DNA of 15,949 bases from Clostridia bacterium. GTDB lineage: Bacteria; Bacillota; Clostridia; Christensenellales; Aristaeellaceae. The translations under genes and the position numbers were made by a program. Shown piece after piece: positions 5,610 through 13,160 of this stretch; the first letter of the stretch is position 1, and the number at the start of each line of letters is the position of its first letter. The stretch is from the NCBI GenBank assembly GCA_900769075.1, contig CAAGFE010000050.1, forward strand, positions 1-15,949, read 5' to 3'. The notes below the pieces were generated by a model, which worked only from the letters and a program-made list of their open reading frames with translations, ran no database searches and was not told the DNA's origin.

Positions 5610-7154
5610 TCAGCGGCCGGTGGTGTAGATTTTCTTCTCCGCGGGGCGATCCTTGGCCTTGTCGGCTTCGGCGGCGTTCCTGCGGGCGGCCTCCTTGTCA
5701 GCAGCCATTTCCTCCACCGTTTTGGTGTGCAAGCGCGCGGCGCCCTCGGTAACGATGGGCGGAATCAGCGTTCCGTCGGCTTCCGCCTTCTGCCAGCGTT
5801 CCTTGGCGCGCTCGATTTCCTCGGCGTACTGGGGCAGCCATTCCGCCTCGGCAATCAGCATTTCGTCCGTCATCTGCCAGATTTCCTCCGTGTTGCAGAC
5901 CGCGCCGACCAGCGGGTCCATCATCATCGCTTGACGCAGCAGCTTGATGTCCCCCGCCGCAGCCGCTTCCATGGCCAGGCGCTGCACGGTGATGTTGGAC
6001 TGGCAGCAGGCCGCGCAGCCCAGGGGCAACTCCCCCAGGACGGGGATGTTGATGCCGAAGGTATCCACAAAGCCGGGCACCTCCACCACGCAGTCGTCGG
6101 GCAGATTGGTGATGCAGCCGTTGTTGATCACGTTGAAATGCCCGCGATAGACGCGCCCGGTTTCGATGGACTCGATGATCCAGCTGCCGTGCTCCTGGCT
6201 GCGCTTGTCCTGGGCGAAGGTTTTCGGCGGCTCCTTGAGCCAGTTCGGAAAGTCGGTTTCAAACCAGTTGCGGCCTTCGGTGCACACCCGCAGATAGCCG
6301 CCGGTCTCGCCGTTGATCCACATGCCCAGGTCAATCCAGCGGCGGATTTCATCGGGACGCTTGCGGTACCACGGGACATACTCTGACAGATGTCCGTTGG
6401 ACTCGGTGGAGAAGTAGCCGAAGCGCTTCATCATGTCGATGCGGACCTTCTCCGTCTGGGCGATTTCCGGGTCCGCCTCCAGCGCCGCCAGCAGCTTGCC
6501 GTTCAGCTCCTCGCCGTCATGCTTGACGGACAGATACCAGGTCATGTGGTTGATGCCCGCGCAGACGATGTCGATCTCCTCCTGCTTGTAGCCAAGTGCC
6601 CGGGCAATTAGCGCATGTCCGCCCTGCACGCCGTGGCACAGGCCCACCGTGGGCACGCCGCCATACTTGTTGCAGTACCAGGTGACCATGGCGTTGGGGT
6701 TGGTGTAGTTGAGCAGCATGCATCCGGGGGCAGCCACCTCGCGGATGTCCCGGCACATCTCCTTGAGCATGCCGATGTCCCGCTGGGCATACATGATGCC
6801 GCCCGCGCAGAGGGTATCGCCCACGCACTGATCCACGCCGTACTTGAGGGGGATGTTCACGTCCAGCTCGAAGGCGTCCAGCAGGCCGATGCGGGCGCAG
6901 TCGATGACATACTTCGCGTCCTTGAGGGCTTCCCGCCGATCCAGGGTTTTCATGATTTTGATATCGAGCCCATTGGCCTCGATGTCCCGCTGGCAGAGCT
7001 GGTACACCATGTCCAGGTTGCGGGGATTGATGTCCATGAAGGCCACTTCAATCTCCCGGAACTCCGGCACGGCCAGCAGATCCGCCAGCAAACCGCGGGT
7101 GAAGCCGATCGAGCCCGCGCCGATAAAGGTGACCTTAAACTTCTTCAGATTCAT
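5610..7154 (-). CDS. Glycoside hydrolase family 4 (alpha-galactosidase/alpha-glucosidase/alpha-uronidase type)
   Basis: GH4 enzymes cleave glycosides by an oxidation-elimination route that needs NAD+ and a metal, usually Mn2+. Visible hallmarks are the NAD fold IGAGSIGF (11-18), NYTNPNA (149-155), the metal-binding CHGV (173-176) and GINHMTWY (200-207). At 514 residues it is longer than most members, owing to a charged, alanine-rich tail from about 485. MelA-type alpha-galactosidases usually carry CHSV; CHG has been linked to the alpha-glucuronidase subgroup, so substrate is open. No signal peptide: it acts in the cytoplasm on imported sugar. AAAGGA precedes the ATG. It follows sdaAA by 37 bases without a terminator, so it is probably last in that operon. 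The ABC importer downstream is convergent, so a shared substrate is only a possibility. Confidence 0.9.
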   Translation of the reverse strand: MNLKKFKVTFIGAGSIGFTRGLLADLLAVPEFREIEVAFMDINPRNLDMVYQLCQRDIEANGLDIKIMKTLDRREALKDAKYVIDCARIGLLDAFELDVNIPLKYGVDQCVGDTLCAGGIMYAQRDIGMLKEMCRDIREVAAPGCMLLNYTNPNAMVTWYCNKYGGVPTVGLCHGVQGGHALIARALGYKQEEIDIVCAGINHMTWYLSVKHDGEELNGKLLAALEADPEIAQTEKVRIDMMKRFGYFSTESNGHLSEYVPWYRKRPDEIRRWIDLGMWINGETGGYLRVCTEGRNWFETDFPNWLKEPPKTFAQDKRSQEHGSWIIESIETGRVYRGHFNVINNGCITNLPDDCVVEVPGFVDTFGINIPVLGELPLGCAACCQSNITVQRLAMEAAAAGDIKLLRQAMMMDPLVGAVCNTEEIWQMTDEMLIAEAEWLPQYAEEIERAKERWQKAEADGTLIPPIVTEGAARLHTKTVEEMAADKEAARRNAAEADKAKDRPAEKKIYTTGR

Positions 7155-7191
7155 GGTGATCGTCCTTTCGTGTCGTCGTTGGCGTATCGGA

Positions 7192-8049
7192 TTACATCCT
7201 CAGCCGGGTACAGATGCTGGCGCAGGCCGCACAGCCGCCCTCCCCCGTTTCCCGCAGAGAAGCGGGCAGTGCGTCCCCGACCTCCTTCATCGCCAGGATG
7301 ACCTCATCCGGGTCAATGGGGCAGCAGATGCCGGCCAGCACCATATCCGCCGCCGTAAACGCGATGCCCGAGGATCCCACATTGCGGTACACGCAGGGCA
7401 CCTCCACCAGGCCGCCCACCGGGTCGCACACGAGGCCCAGCAGGTTCATCAGCGCGAAGGCGGCTGCATCCGCACACTGCTGGGCGCTGCCGCCCTGGAG
7501 GCAGGTCAGGGCAGCGGCTGCCATGGCGGCTGCGCTTCCGCATTCCGCCTGACACCCGCCCTCCGCGCCGGAGATGCTCGCCTGGGTCGCAATGGCCTGG
7601 CCGACCGCCGCCGCCACAAACAGCGCATCGACGGCTTCCTCCTCGGGCACGTTTCTTTCCTCCATCATGGCAAGGATCGCACCGGGCAGGATGCCGCAAG
7701 CCCCGGCAGTGGGTGCGGCGACAATCTTCCCCATGCAGGCGTTGCATTCAGCGGTGGCCAGGGCATAGACCTCCGCCTTTCCCAGGATGGATCCGCACAG
7801 CGAACTCCCCTGCTGATAGTATTGCAGCAGCCGGGCAGCCTGTCCGCCGGTCAGGCCGGACACGGAGTGGAGCTTCTCGTCCAGGCCGTTCCTGGCAGCC
7901 TCCTGCATGCAGTGCAGATGGTGGGTCATTGCAGCCCGCACGGATTCCTCCGTCACGCCGCTTTCGGCAGCCTGCGCCGCCACCGCCGCCCGGGCCAGCG
8001 TGCCATGACGGCGCGCCATGCGCACCCACTCCCGAAGGGTATAATCCAT
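7192..8049 (-). CDS. sdaAA: L-serine dehydratase, alpha subunit (iron-sulfur)
   Basis: This is the catalytic half of the oxygen-sensitive enzyme that turns L-serine into pyruvate and ammonia. It has 285 residues, typical for the split form. Signature segments are APTAGACGILPG (112-123), GAEGGCQAECGSA (161-173) and CDPVGG...VPC (208-219). C170, C208 and C219 are the expected cluster ligands. The extreme C-terminus has three extra cysteines (273, 276, 280), which differ from the tail I would expect. The start codon lies 6 bases after the comF stop, and its ribosome binding site (GAAAGG) is inside comF, so translation is coupled. Its partner sdaAB is two genes upstream in the same operon. Confidence 0.95.
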   Translation of the reverse strand: MDYTLREWVRMARRHGTLARAAVAAQAAESGVTEESVRAAMTHHLHCMQEAARNGLDEKLHSVSGLTGGQAARLLQYYQQGSSLCGSILGKAEVYALATAECNACMGKIVAAPTAGACGILPGAILAMMEERNVPEEEAVDALFVAAAVGQAIATQASISGAEGGCQAECGSAAAMAAAALTCLQGGSAQQCADAAAFALMNLLGLVCDPVGGLVEVPCVYRNVGSSGIAFTAADMVLAGICCPIDPDEVILAMKEVGDALPASLRETGEGGCAACASICTRLRM

Positions 8050-8055
8050 GTTGAA

Positions 8056-8730
8056 TCAGCCTTTCTTCGCGTTTTCTTGCTGAACTAATGCGGTCCGCGT
8101 TGCCGTCACAGCATACACCTGAGGGGCGCCAGCCGCCCGCAGGGCCTCTGCGCAGGCAGCGACCGTCGCCCCCGTGGTGAGCACATCATCCACCAGAATG
8201 ACCGGCATTGTCACCCGTTCGGGGCACACGATGGAGCCACTCAGGTTGCGGAGGCGCTCGGAGCGGTTCAATCCGCGCTGGGTATGCAGATTTCCCCTGC
8301 GCTCAAGCAGCTGACGGGCCGGCCATCCGGTGCGCCTGGCAACCTCCTCACACAGCGTTCTGCCGTGGTCAATCCAACGCTCCCTGCGGCGCCGGGCCGG
8401 CATGGTGACCCAGGTCAGCACAGCATCCGGCGGAAGGGCCATGGTGCGCAGGGTCTCCGCCATGCCATCGGCCAGCACGCAGGCAGCATCGGCATTCCCC
8501 TGATCCTTCAGGCGCTTGACCAGTGTTTTCGCAGCGCCTTCATACCAATAAACGCTGCGGACGCTTTCATCCCCGGCTTGCTCCGGCGCAAGGCGCATGA
8601 CCGCCAGCGCCTTCTGACAGGTCGGGCAGAGCCATTCGCCCCCGCTGAGCTCGTCGCAGCACAGGCATTGCATTCCCCGCGGCCAGAGGATGTCCTCCAG
8701 CTGCTTCATCAGCTTCACCAGTTTATTCAT
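8056..8730 (-). CDS. comF: ComF family protein (phosphoribosyltransferase-like)
   Basis: The protein has 224 residues. The N-terminus carries a four-cysteine zinc finger (CLCC at 22-25 and CPTC at 35-38). The C-terminal half is a type I phosphoribosyltransferase fold with the PRPP loop ILVDDVLTTGAT (178-189) and the ComF-typical HTQRGLNRSERLRN (149-162). ComF proteins are needed for uptake of single-stranded DNA during natural transformation in several bacteria, but their biochemical role is unsettled. Its ATG overlaps the sdaAB stop by four bases (ATGA) and sdaAA starts 6 bases after it, so it is fully embedded in the serine dehydratase operon. No comFA or other competence gene is in the window. 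Confidence 0.92.
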   Translation of the reverse strand: MNKLVKLMKQLEDILWPRGMQCLCCDELSGGEWLCPTCQKALAVMRLAPEQAGDESVRSVYWYEGAAKTLVKRLKDQGNADAACVLADGMAETLRTMALPPDAVLTWVTMPARRRRERWIDHGRTLCEEVARRTGWPARQLLERRGNLHTQRGLNRSERLRNLSGSIVCPERVTMPVILVDDVLTTGATVAACAEALRAAGAPQVYAVTATRTALVQQENAKKG

Positions 8731-9395
8731 ATATCGCTCCGGCGAGCCAGGAAGGTGCTGCCATGCACAACGGGCAGCGAATTGATGGTATCTATGGCTT
8801 CCTGGGTCGGAACGCCGTCCAGTTCCATCACGATCATGGCATCTCCGCCCTGCTGACGCCGATAGGCCTGCATGTTGGCAATGTTCACATGGTGCTGCGC
8901 GAGGGTGCCGGTGATGGAGGCAATCGCGCCCATCACGTCCGTGTGCCGGATGATGAGGGTGTTTTCCTTGCCGGTGAAATTCACGCCCAGGCCGTCAATC
9001 TGATGCACCTCGATATTGCCGCCGCCCACGGAAGCCGCCTCGATTTCCAGCACCCGGCCGGACGCGCCCGTCACCTTCAGCCGAACCGTATTGGGATGGG
9101 CGCCGCGGATATTCACCAGGTGGAAATGCACGCTGATCCCTGCATCCCGCGCGATGGTCAGCGAATCCCTGAGCCGCTCATCATCCACGTGCATGCCCAT
9201 CAAGCCGCCGACGAGGGCGCGATCCGTGCCATGCCCGCGGTAGGTTTTCGCAAAGGAACCATGCAGACCGATCTCCGCACGGGTCAGCTCCTCCCCCAGG
9301 AGCATGCGGGCCGTCAGGCCGATGCGCGCCGCCCCGGCTGTATGCGAACTGCTGGGGCCGATCATCACAGGCCCGATCAGATCAAACAAGTCCAT
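8727..9395 (-). CDS. sdaAB: L-serine dehydratase, beta subunit
   Basis: This is the regulatory/structural partner of SdaAA, 222 residues. The conserved GPSSSHTAG is at 13-21 and an ACT domain occupies about 149-222, where ACT domains often bind an amino acid effector. It is the first gene of the operon sdaAB-comF-sdaAA-GH4. A promoter at 9434-9462 would give a leader of about 30 bases. AAAGGCGG lies about 8-15 bases before the ATG; a second purine stretch touches the start codon. The operon makes pyruvate from serine, a normal catabolic route in fermenting anaerobes. Confidence 0.95.
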   Translation of the reverse strand: MDLFDLIGPVMIGPSSSHTAGAARIGLTARMLLGEELTRAEIGLHGSFAKTYRGHGTDRALVGGLMGMHVDDERLRDSLTIARDAGISVHFHLVNIRGAHPNTVRLKVTGASGRVLEIEAASVGGGNIEVHQIDGLGVNFTGKENTLIIRHTDVMGAIASITGTLAQHHVNIANMQAYRRQQGGDAMIVMELDGVPTQEAIDTINSLPVVHGSTFLARRSDI

Positions 9396-9433
9396 TCCTT
9401 CCGCCGCCTTTCGCCGCGTTTGTTTTCCTACCT

Positions 9434-9462
9434 ATTGTACAGGATTTTCGCCCCAAGGTCAA
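9434..9462 (-). promoter_or_regulatory. SigA-type promoter of the sda operon
   Basis: On the minus strand TTGACC (9457-9462) and TACAAT (9434-9439) are separated by 17 bases, each one base from consensus. It is back to back with the rlmL promoter, only about 40 bases away. Confidence 0.7.
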
Positions 9463-9503
9463 CGAGTCTGTTCCCATTCTGCGCAAAATCTTTCTCTGCC
9501 CTT

Positions 9504-9532
9504 TTGACATTTGCGCTTCCATCGTGTATGAT
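9504..9532 (+). promoter_or_regulatory. SigA-type promoter of the rlmL-like/aldo-keto reductase operon
   Basis: A perfect TTGACA (9504-9509) and TATGAT (9527-9532) are 17 bases apart. Transcription would start near 9539, about 19 bases before the ATG, with GGGAG (9542-9546) as ribosome binding site. Confidence 0.75.
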
Positions 9533-9557
9533 ATGATGGACGGGAGTTGAAACGACG

Positions 9558-10679
9558 ATGAATCTTTCCAATCTGACCATGCTGGCCACCGCCGCCTTCG
9601 GGCTGGAGGGCGTGGTGGCCTCGGAGCTCAAGCGCCTTGGCATGAAGGACGTGAAGGGCGAAATCGGCGGTGCGCGCTTCACCGGCACCGTGCAGGACGC
9701 CTACCTGTGCAATCTTCGTCTGCGCTGCGCGGATCGGGTGCTGATTGTGCTCCAGGAGCGCGAATGCCGCAGCTTTGAGGAGCTGTTCCAGTTTGTCAAA
9801 TCCTTCGAGTGGGAGGAGCTGCTCCCGGCGGACGCGAAGATCAACGTGTCCGGCAAATGCGCCCGCAGCCAGCTGATGAGCATCCGCGACTGCCAGGCCA
9901 TCACCAAAAAGGCCATCATCGAACGGCTGAAGGAAAAAACCCGGCGCAGCGTTTTCCCTGAAACCGGTGCGGCCTACCCCATCGAAATCTCCCTGCACAG
10001 CGATCTGGCCCGCTTGACGCTGGATACCTCCGGCACCGCGCTGAACCGCCGCGGCTACCGCACCTGGAACGGCGAAGCCCCCCTGCGGGAAACCCTGGCG
10101 GCTGCCCTGGTGGAGCTGTCCACCTGGCGGCCCGGCATGCGTCTGCACGATCCATGCTGCGGCACGGGTACGCTGCTGATTGAAGCCGCCTTCCGCCTGA
10201 GCCACCGTGCCCCGGGCCTGACCCGGCATTTCGAGATGGAGCAGTTCAGCTTCTTCCCCGCCGGGGACTGCGCGTTCCTCCACAAGCAATGCCGGGAGGA
10301 CGTTGACCTGAGCCGGGTGCAGGGCATCAGCGGCAGCGACATCGACCCGGAGGCGCTGAATCTGGCCCAGCGCCATGTGAAGCAGGCCGGCCTTTCCGGG
10401 CGGATTGAGCTGACGAACGTGCCGCTTCAGCAGCTGGAATTGGCGGGCGAGCCCGGGATTTTTCTGTGCAATCCGCCCTACGGCGAGCGGCTGAGCGACC
10501 GCAAGAGCTGCGAGAAGCTCTATGCGGAGATGGGCAAGCTGCTCAAGCGTCACCCTGGTTGGAGTTTATGCGCCATCACCTCGGATCCCATGTTCGAGCG
10601 CGCCTTCGGCAGGCGGGCCGATAAGAAGCGCCGGCTGTACAACGGCCGCCTGGAATGCGAATTCCTGATCTACAAATAA
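9558..10679 (+). CDS. rlmL: THUMP-domain class I SAM-dependent rRNA methyltransferase (RlmL N-terminal/YpsC type)
   Basis: The protein has 373 residues. The N-terminal 155 residues match a ferredoxin-like plus THUMP RNA-binding region. The rest is a Rossmann methyltransferase with the SAM-binding DPCCGTGTLLIEAA (198-211), the acidic GSDIDPEA (259-266) and the catalytic NPPYGER (305-311), the NPPY form typical of base N-methyltransferases. Relatives (Bacillus YpsC, N-terminal part of E. coli RlmL) make N2-methylguanine in 23S rRNA; the exact position here is inferred. The RlmK half present in the E. coli fusion is absent, as usual in Bacillota. It is first of a two-gene unit, 25 bases before the aldo-keto reductase. 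Confidence 0.92.
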   Translation: MNLSNLTMLATAAFGLEGVVASELKRLGMKDVKGEIGGARFTGTVQDAYLCNLRLRCADRVLIVLQERECRSFEELFQFVKSFEWEELLPADAKINVSGKCARSQLMSIRDCQAITKKAIIERLKEKTRRSVFPETGAAYPIEISLHSDLARLTLDTSGTALNRRGYRTWNGEAPLRETLAAALVELSTWRPGMRLHDPCCGTGTLLIEAAFRLSHRAPGLTRHFEMEQFSFFPAGDCAFLHKQCREDVDLSRVQGISGSDIDPEALNLAQRHVKQAGLSGRIELTNVPLQQLELAGEPGIFLCNPPYGERLSDRKSCEKLYAEMGKLLKRHPGWSLCAITSDPMFERAFGRRADKKRRLYNGRLECEFLIYK

Positions 10680-10704
10680 GATGCATCATGAAGGAGGGTC
10701 CCCT

Positions 10705-11736
10705 ATGTCCAAGCCTGCTCCCGGTTTCTACTCCCCCGCGCCCGACCGTTACGCCAGCATGCACTACGCCCGCTGCGGCAACTCCGGCCTGAAGCTGCCC
10801 CGGGTTTCCCTGGGGCTGTGGAACAACTTCGGCTCGGTGAATTCGTTTGATAACGCCCGGGAGATGCTGCTGACCGCCTTCGACCTGGGCGTGACCCACA
10901 TCGACCTGGCCAACAACTACGGCCCGCTGCCCGGCAGCGCCGAGGAAGCCTTCGGCCGGGTGCTCTGCAGCGATCTGCGTGCCCATCGGGATGAGCTGGT
11001 GCTGTCCACCAAGGCCGGTTACAGAATGTGGGATGGCCCCTACGGCGAATGGGGCAGCCGCAAGTACCTCATCAGCAGCCTGGATCAGAGCCTCAAGCGG
11101 ATGAAGGTCGACTATGTGGACATCTTTTACCATCACCGGCCCGACCCAGAAACGCCCCTGGAGGAAACCATGGGGGCGCTGGCGGACATTGTGAAGCAGG
11201 GCAAGGCCCTGTATGTGGGCGTGTCCAATTACAGCGCGGAGCTGACGGCTAAGGCGGCTGACATGCTGAAATCCATGGGCGTGGCGCTGACCATTCATCA
11301 GCCCCGGTACAACATGCTGGACCGCTGGGTGGAGAACGGTCAGCCCTCCCTGTGCGACGTGCTGCTGGAGCGCGGCATCGGCGCGGCGGTGTTCTCCCCC
11401 CTGGCTCAGGGCCTGCTGACGGATCGCTACCTCCATGGCATCCCGGCTGATTCCCGCGCGGCGAGCCCCTGCGTGTTCCTGAACGAATCCGGCGTGACGG
11501 AGGATGTGCTGGGCAAGGTGCGCAAGCTGAACAGGATCGCCAATGACCGCGGCGAAACCATGGCCCAGCTGGCCCTGGCCTGGGTGCTGGAGAATCCGGC
11601 GATCACCAGCGTCATCACCGGTGCGAGCCGCCCGGAGCAAATCGTGCAGAATGTGGAGACCGTCAACCGCCATGTCCCGCTGTCCGGCGAGGAGAAGGCC
11701 GCCATCCGCGCCATTCTGGAGGGCAGGGACGAATAA
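10705..11736 (+). CDS. yghZ: Aldo/keto reductase, YghZ type (L-glyceraldehyde 3-phosphate reductase-like)
   Basis: This 343-residue NADPH-dependent reductase closely follows E. coli YghZ along its length, with shared segments such as GLWNNFG, DLANNYGP and GGSRKYL-like GSRKYL. The catalytic tetrad is visible as D67, Y72, K103 and H144. YghZ reduces L-glyceraldehyde 3-phosphate and can detoxify methylglyoxal-type aldehydes; the true substrate here is inferred. The ATG at 10705 has a strong AAGGAGG 6-7 bases upstream, so an in-frame upstream start at 10681 is not used. It follows the rRNA methyltransferase closely and is closed by the terminator at 11743. Confidence 0.93.
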   Translation: MSKPAPGFYSPAPDRYASMHYARCGNSGLKLPRVSLGLWNNFGSVNSFDNAREMLLTAFDLGVTHIDLANNYGPLPGSAEEAFGRVLCSDLRAHRDELVLSTKAGYRMWDGPYGEWGSRKYLISSLDQSLKRMKVDYVDIFYHHRPDPETPLEETMGALADIVKQGKALYVGVSNYSAELTAKAADMLKSMGVALTIHQPRYNMLDRWVENGQPSLCDVLLERGIGAAVFSPLAQGLLTDRYLHGIPADSRAASPCVFLNESGVTEDVLGKVRKLNRIANDRGETMAQLALAWVLENPAITSVITGASRPEQIVQNVETVNRHVPLSGEEKAAIRAILEGRDE

Positions 11737-11742
11737 GCATGA

Positions 11743-11782
11743 AAAAGCCTCCATCTGTCCGGTCAGGACGGATGGAGGCTTT
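11743..11782. terminator. Bidirectional terminator between convergent genes
   Basis: A long stem (about 17 pairs including one G-T, 11743-11759 with 11765-11781/2) surrounds a short loop. The minus strand reads into TTTTT, the plus strand into TTT. It lies 7 bases after the reductase and 15 bases before the popT stop codon, so it can serve both. Confidence 0.85.
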
Positions 11783-11797
11783 CCTGCGCTGGCTGTC

Positions 11798-12703
11798 TTA
11801 CTTTTCTGCGCCGGGTTCCTTCACCTTGGCATCCAGCTTCGGCATGACATAGGCGGCGATGAACACACCGGCCAGGAAGGTGACGATGCTGGCAATCACC
11901 GAGCCGGCATTCACGGCGGCCATGGTCAGGGCCTGCTCCTGCCAGGTGCTCATCACGATCACGATGGGGGAAGGCACCACCAGGCCCAGGATGATCGCGT
12001 AGGTGATGCCCTTCCACTTGCTCAGCATCACTTCAATCAGCCGGGAAATACCCAGGATGCCCAGCACCATGCCGATGACAAAGGGAAGCAGCACGCCGGC
12101 GGAATGCAGGGCACTGCTCCACTGCCCGCTGAGCAGCGCTTCCATCAGCGCTGGAATGGAGCCAAAGACGGGCTCGTAATAGCCCAGGATCATCAGCATC
12201 ATGCTGCCGCTGACGCCGGGGATGATCATCGTGGAGGAGGCGATCACGCCCATCAGCACGAGGATGAGAATCTTCCCCACATTCAGCGTCATCTCCGCAT
12301 CGGCGGACTTGGGCATGAACTGCATGCCGACCAGGAAGATCGCCGCCAACGCGAACACGACCCAATGCACCGGCTTGCGCTTCACGTCCCTGACCTCACC
12401 CAGGATGGCGGGCAGGCCGCCCATGATCAGGCCGATGAAGGCAAAGGCCGTGGGCAGGGGGAACTTTTCCATGCTGTTCATGATGAACGCGGACATGCAC
12501 ACCAGCGCCAGCACGATCCCGATCACATAGGGCAGCAGAATCCTGATGCACTTGGCAAACTGCTTGAACACGTTGTTGATGCAGTAGATCAGCTTGTCGT
12601 ACACACCCATGATGATCATCATGGTGCCGCCGCTGACGCCGGGAATAATGTTCGCCACGCCGATGACAGCGCCTTTGAGAATATCCAGAAGCCATTTTTT
12701 CAT
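11798..12703 (-). CDS. popT: DUF368/PopT family undecaprenyl-phosphate translocase
   Basis: The polytopic membrane protein of 301 residues carries the DUF368 signature twice, as an internal repeat: NIIPGVSGGTMM (18-29) and MIIPGVSGSMML (159-170), each followed by a GVYDK/GYYEP-like segment. DUF368 proteins (PopT) have been shown to return undecaprenyl phosphate across the membrane for reuse in cell-wall synthesis, in parallel with DedA proteins. The ATG at 12703 has GAGGAGGGG 8 bases upstream. A longer frame reaching 12760 runs into the promoter and is rejected. It is a single-gene unit, divergent from tRNA-Leu. Confidence 0.92.
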   Translation of the reverse strand: MKKWLLDILKGAVIGVANIIPGVSGGTMMIIMGVYDKLIYCINNVFKQFAKCIRILLPYVIGIVLALVCMSAFIMNSMEKFPLPTAFAFIGLIMGGLPAILGEVRDVKRKPVHWVVFALAAIFLVGMQFMPKSADAEMTLNVGKILILVLMGVIASSTMIIPGVSGSMMLMILGYYEPVFGSIPALMEALLSGQWSSALHSAGVLLPFVIGMVLGILGISRLIEVMLSKWKGITYAIILGLVVPSPIVIVMSTWQEQALTMAAVNAGSVIASIVTFLAGVFIAAYVMPKLDAKVKEPGAEK

Positions 12704-12750
12704 GAACGGCCCCTCCTCATTCCTTCTATATTTTGGACAGGTCAAGTATA

Positions 12751-12780
12751 TATATAGCATAGACAGCGGTTTCTTGTCAA
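12751..12780 (-). promoter_or_regulatory. SigA-type promoter of popT
   Basis: On the minus strand a perfect TTGACA (12775-12780) is followed after 18 bases by TATATA (12751-12756) in a run of alternating A and T, so the exact -10 register is uncertain. It would give a leader of about 40 bases. Confidence 0.6.
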
Positions 12781-12885
12781 CGGCATTTGTTCGGGGACAA
12801 TCGGCATTGGCGGCGTTTTTTCAGCACCGGAAGCGCATCCGTGCGGAAAATCATCCGTCCAATGCAAAAAAGCGCCCAATCCCCC

Positions 12886-12914
12886 TTGACAAACAGGAAA
12901 AGTATTGTTATAAT
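12886..12914 (+). promoter_or_regulatory. Consensus promoter of tRNA-Leu
   Basis: TTGACA (12886-12891) and TATAAT (12909-12914), both perfect, are exactly 17 bases apart. The expected start is about 12921, some 14 bases before the tRNA. This is the strongest promoter in the window. Confidence 0.9.
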
Positions 12915-12934
12915 ATTTCACGCTGCTATGGCAT

Positions 12935-13016
12935 GCGGTCGTGGCGGAATCGGCATACGCGCACGTTTGAGGGGCGTGTTCTGAAAGGAGTACGGGTTCA
13001 AGTCCCGTCGACCGCA
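12935..13016 (+). tRNA. trnL-GAG: tRNA-Leu (anticodon GAG)
   Basis: The cloverleaf can be drawn directly. The acceptor stem is GCGGTCG (12935-12941) with CGACCGC (13009-13015), the D arm is GCG/CGC, and the anticodon stem CACGT/GCGTG holds the loop TTGAGGG with anticodon GAG at 12969-12971. A long class II variable arm and the T arm ACGGG-TTCAAGT-CCCGT follow. The discriminator is A (13016). The next bases are CGG, so the CCA end is not encoded and must be added by the CCA-adding enzyme. It reads CUC and CUU leucine codons. It is a single-gene transcription unit with its own promoter and terminator. Confidence 0.95.
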
Positions 13017-13019
13017 CGG

Positions 13020-13053
13020 AGCTTCCTGATTTTCAGGAGGCTTTTCTTTTTTT
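13020..13053 (+). terminator. Terminator of tRNA-Leu
   Basis: A 10-bp stem (13020-13029 with 13033-13042, one G-T pair) around TTT is followed by TTTTCTTTTTTT. It begins 4 bases after the tRNA. Confidence 0.9.
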
Positions 13054-13093
13054 CAACAAAACTTGAGTTTCATTTCCTCCCCAGTTCACGCGC

Positions 13094-13153
13094 CTTGTGT
13101 ATCCTACAGGTGCTGCGAAAGAGCAGCGCATTGTCACGACAGATACAAGGAGG
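13094..13153 (+). ncRNA. Candidate three-way-junction leader RNA overlapping the ribosome binding site
   Basis: A closing stem forms between CTT-GTATC (13094-13096 and 13099-13103, with a two-base bulge) and GATAC-AAG (13142-13149). Inside are a 7-bp hairpin (13110-13116 with 13123-13129, loop GAAAGA) and a weak 3-bp hairpin (13132-13134 with 13139-13141). The closing stem takes in the first three bases of the AAGGAGG ribosome binding site (13147-13153). I do not recognise a known riboswitch class, and the fold could be chance. Confidence 0.3.
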
Positions 13154-13160
13154 AATCATC

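Noticed and set aside
6844..8088. 414-codon plus-strand frame across GH4 and sdaAA
   Set aside because: It runs through the antisense of two secure genes and their spacer, with no family resemblance.
9459..11754. Two long minus-strand frames (364 and 392 codons) opposite the methyltransferase and the reductase
   Set aside because: Both are antisense to strongly recognised proteins, and one also overlaps the divergent promoters.
11543..12757. 404-codon plus-strand frame over popT
   Set aside because: Antisense to DUF368; histidine- and aspartate-rich low-complexity translation and no ribosome binding site.
12935..13053. tRNA-Leu as an integration site for a mobile element
   Set aside because: No integrase gene, no repeat of the tRNA 3' end and no change in gene content is seen next to it.
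12594..13160. Upstream extension of the CmpB-family frame through the tRNA
   Set aside because: The extension passes through the popT antisense, the tRNA-Leu gene and its terminator. The AAGGAGG before 13161 marks the real start.
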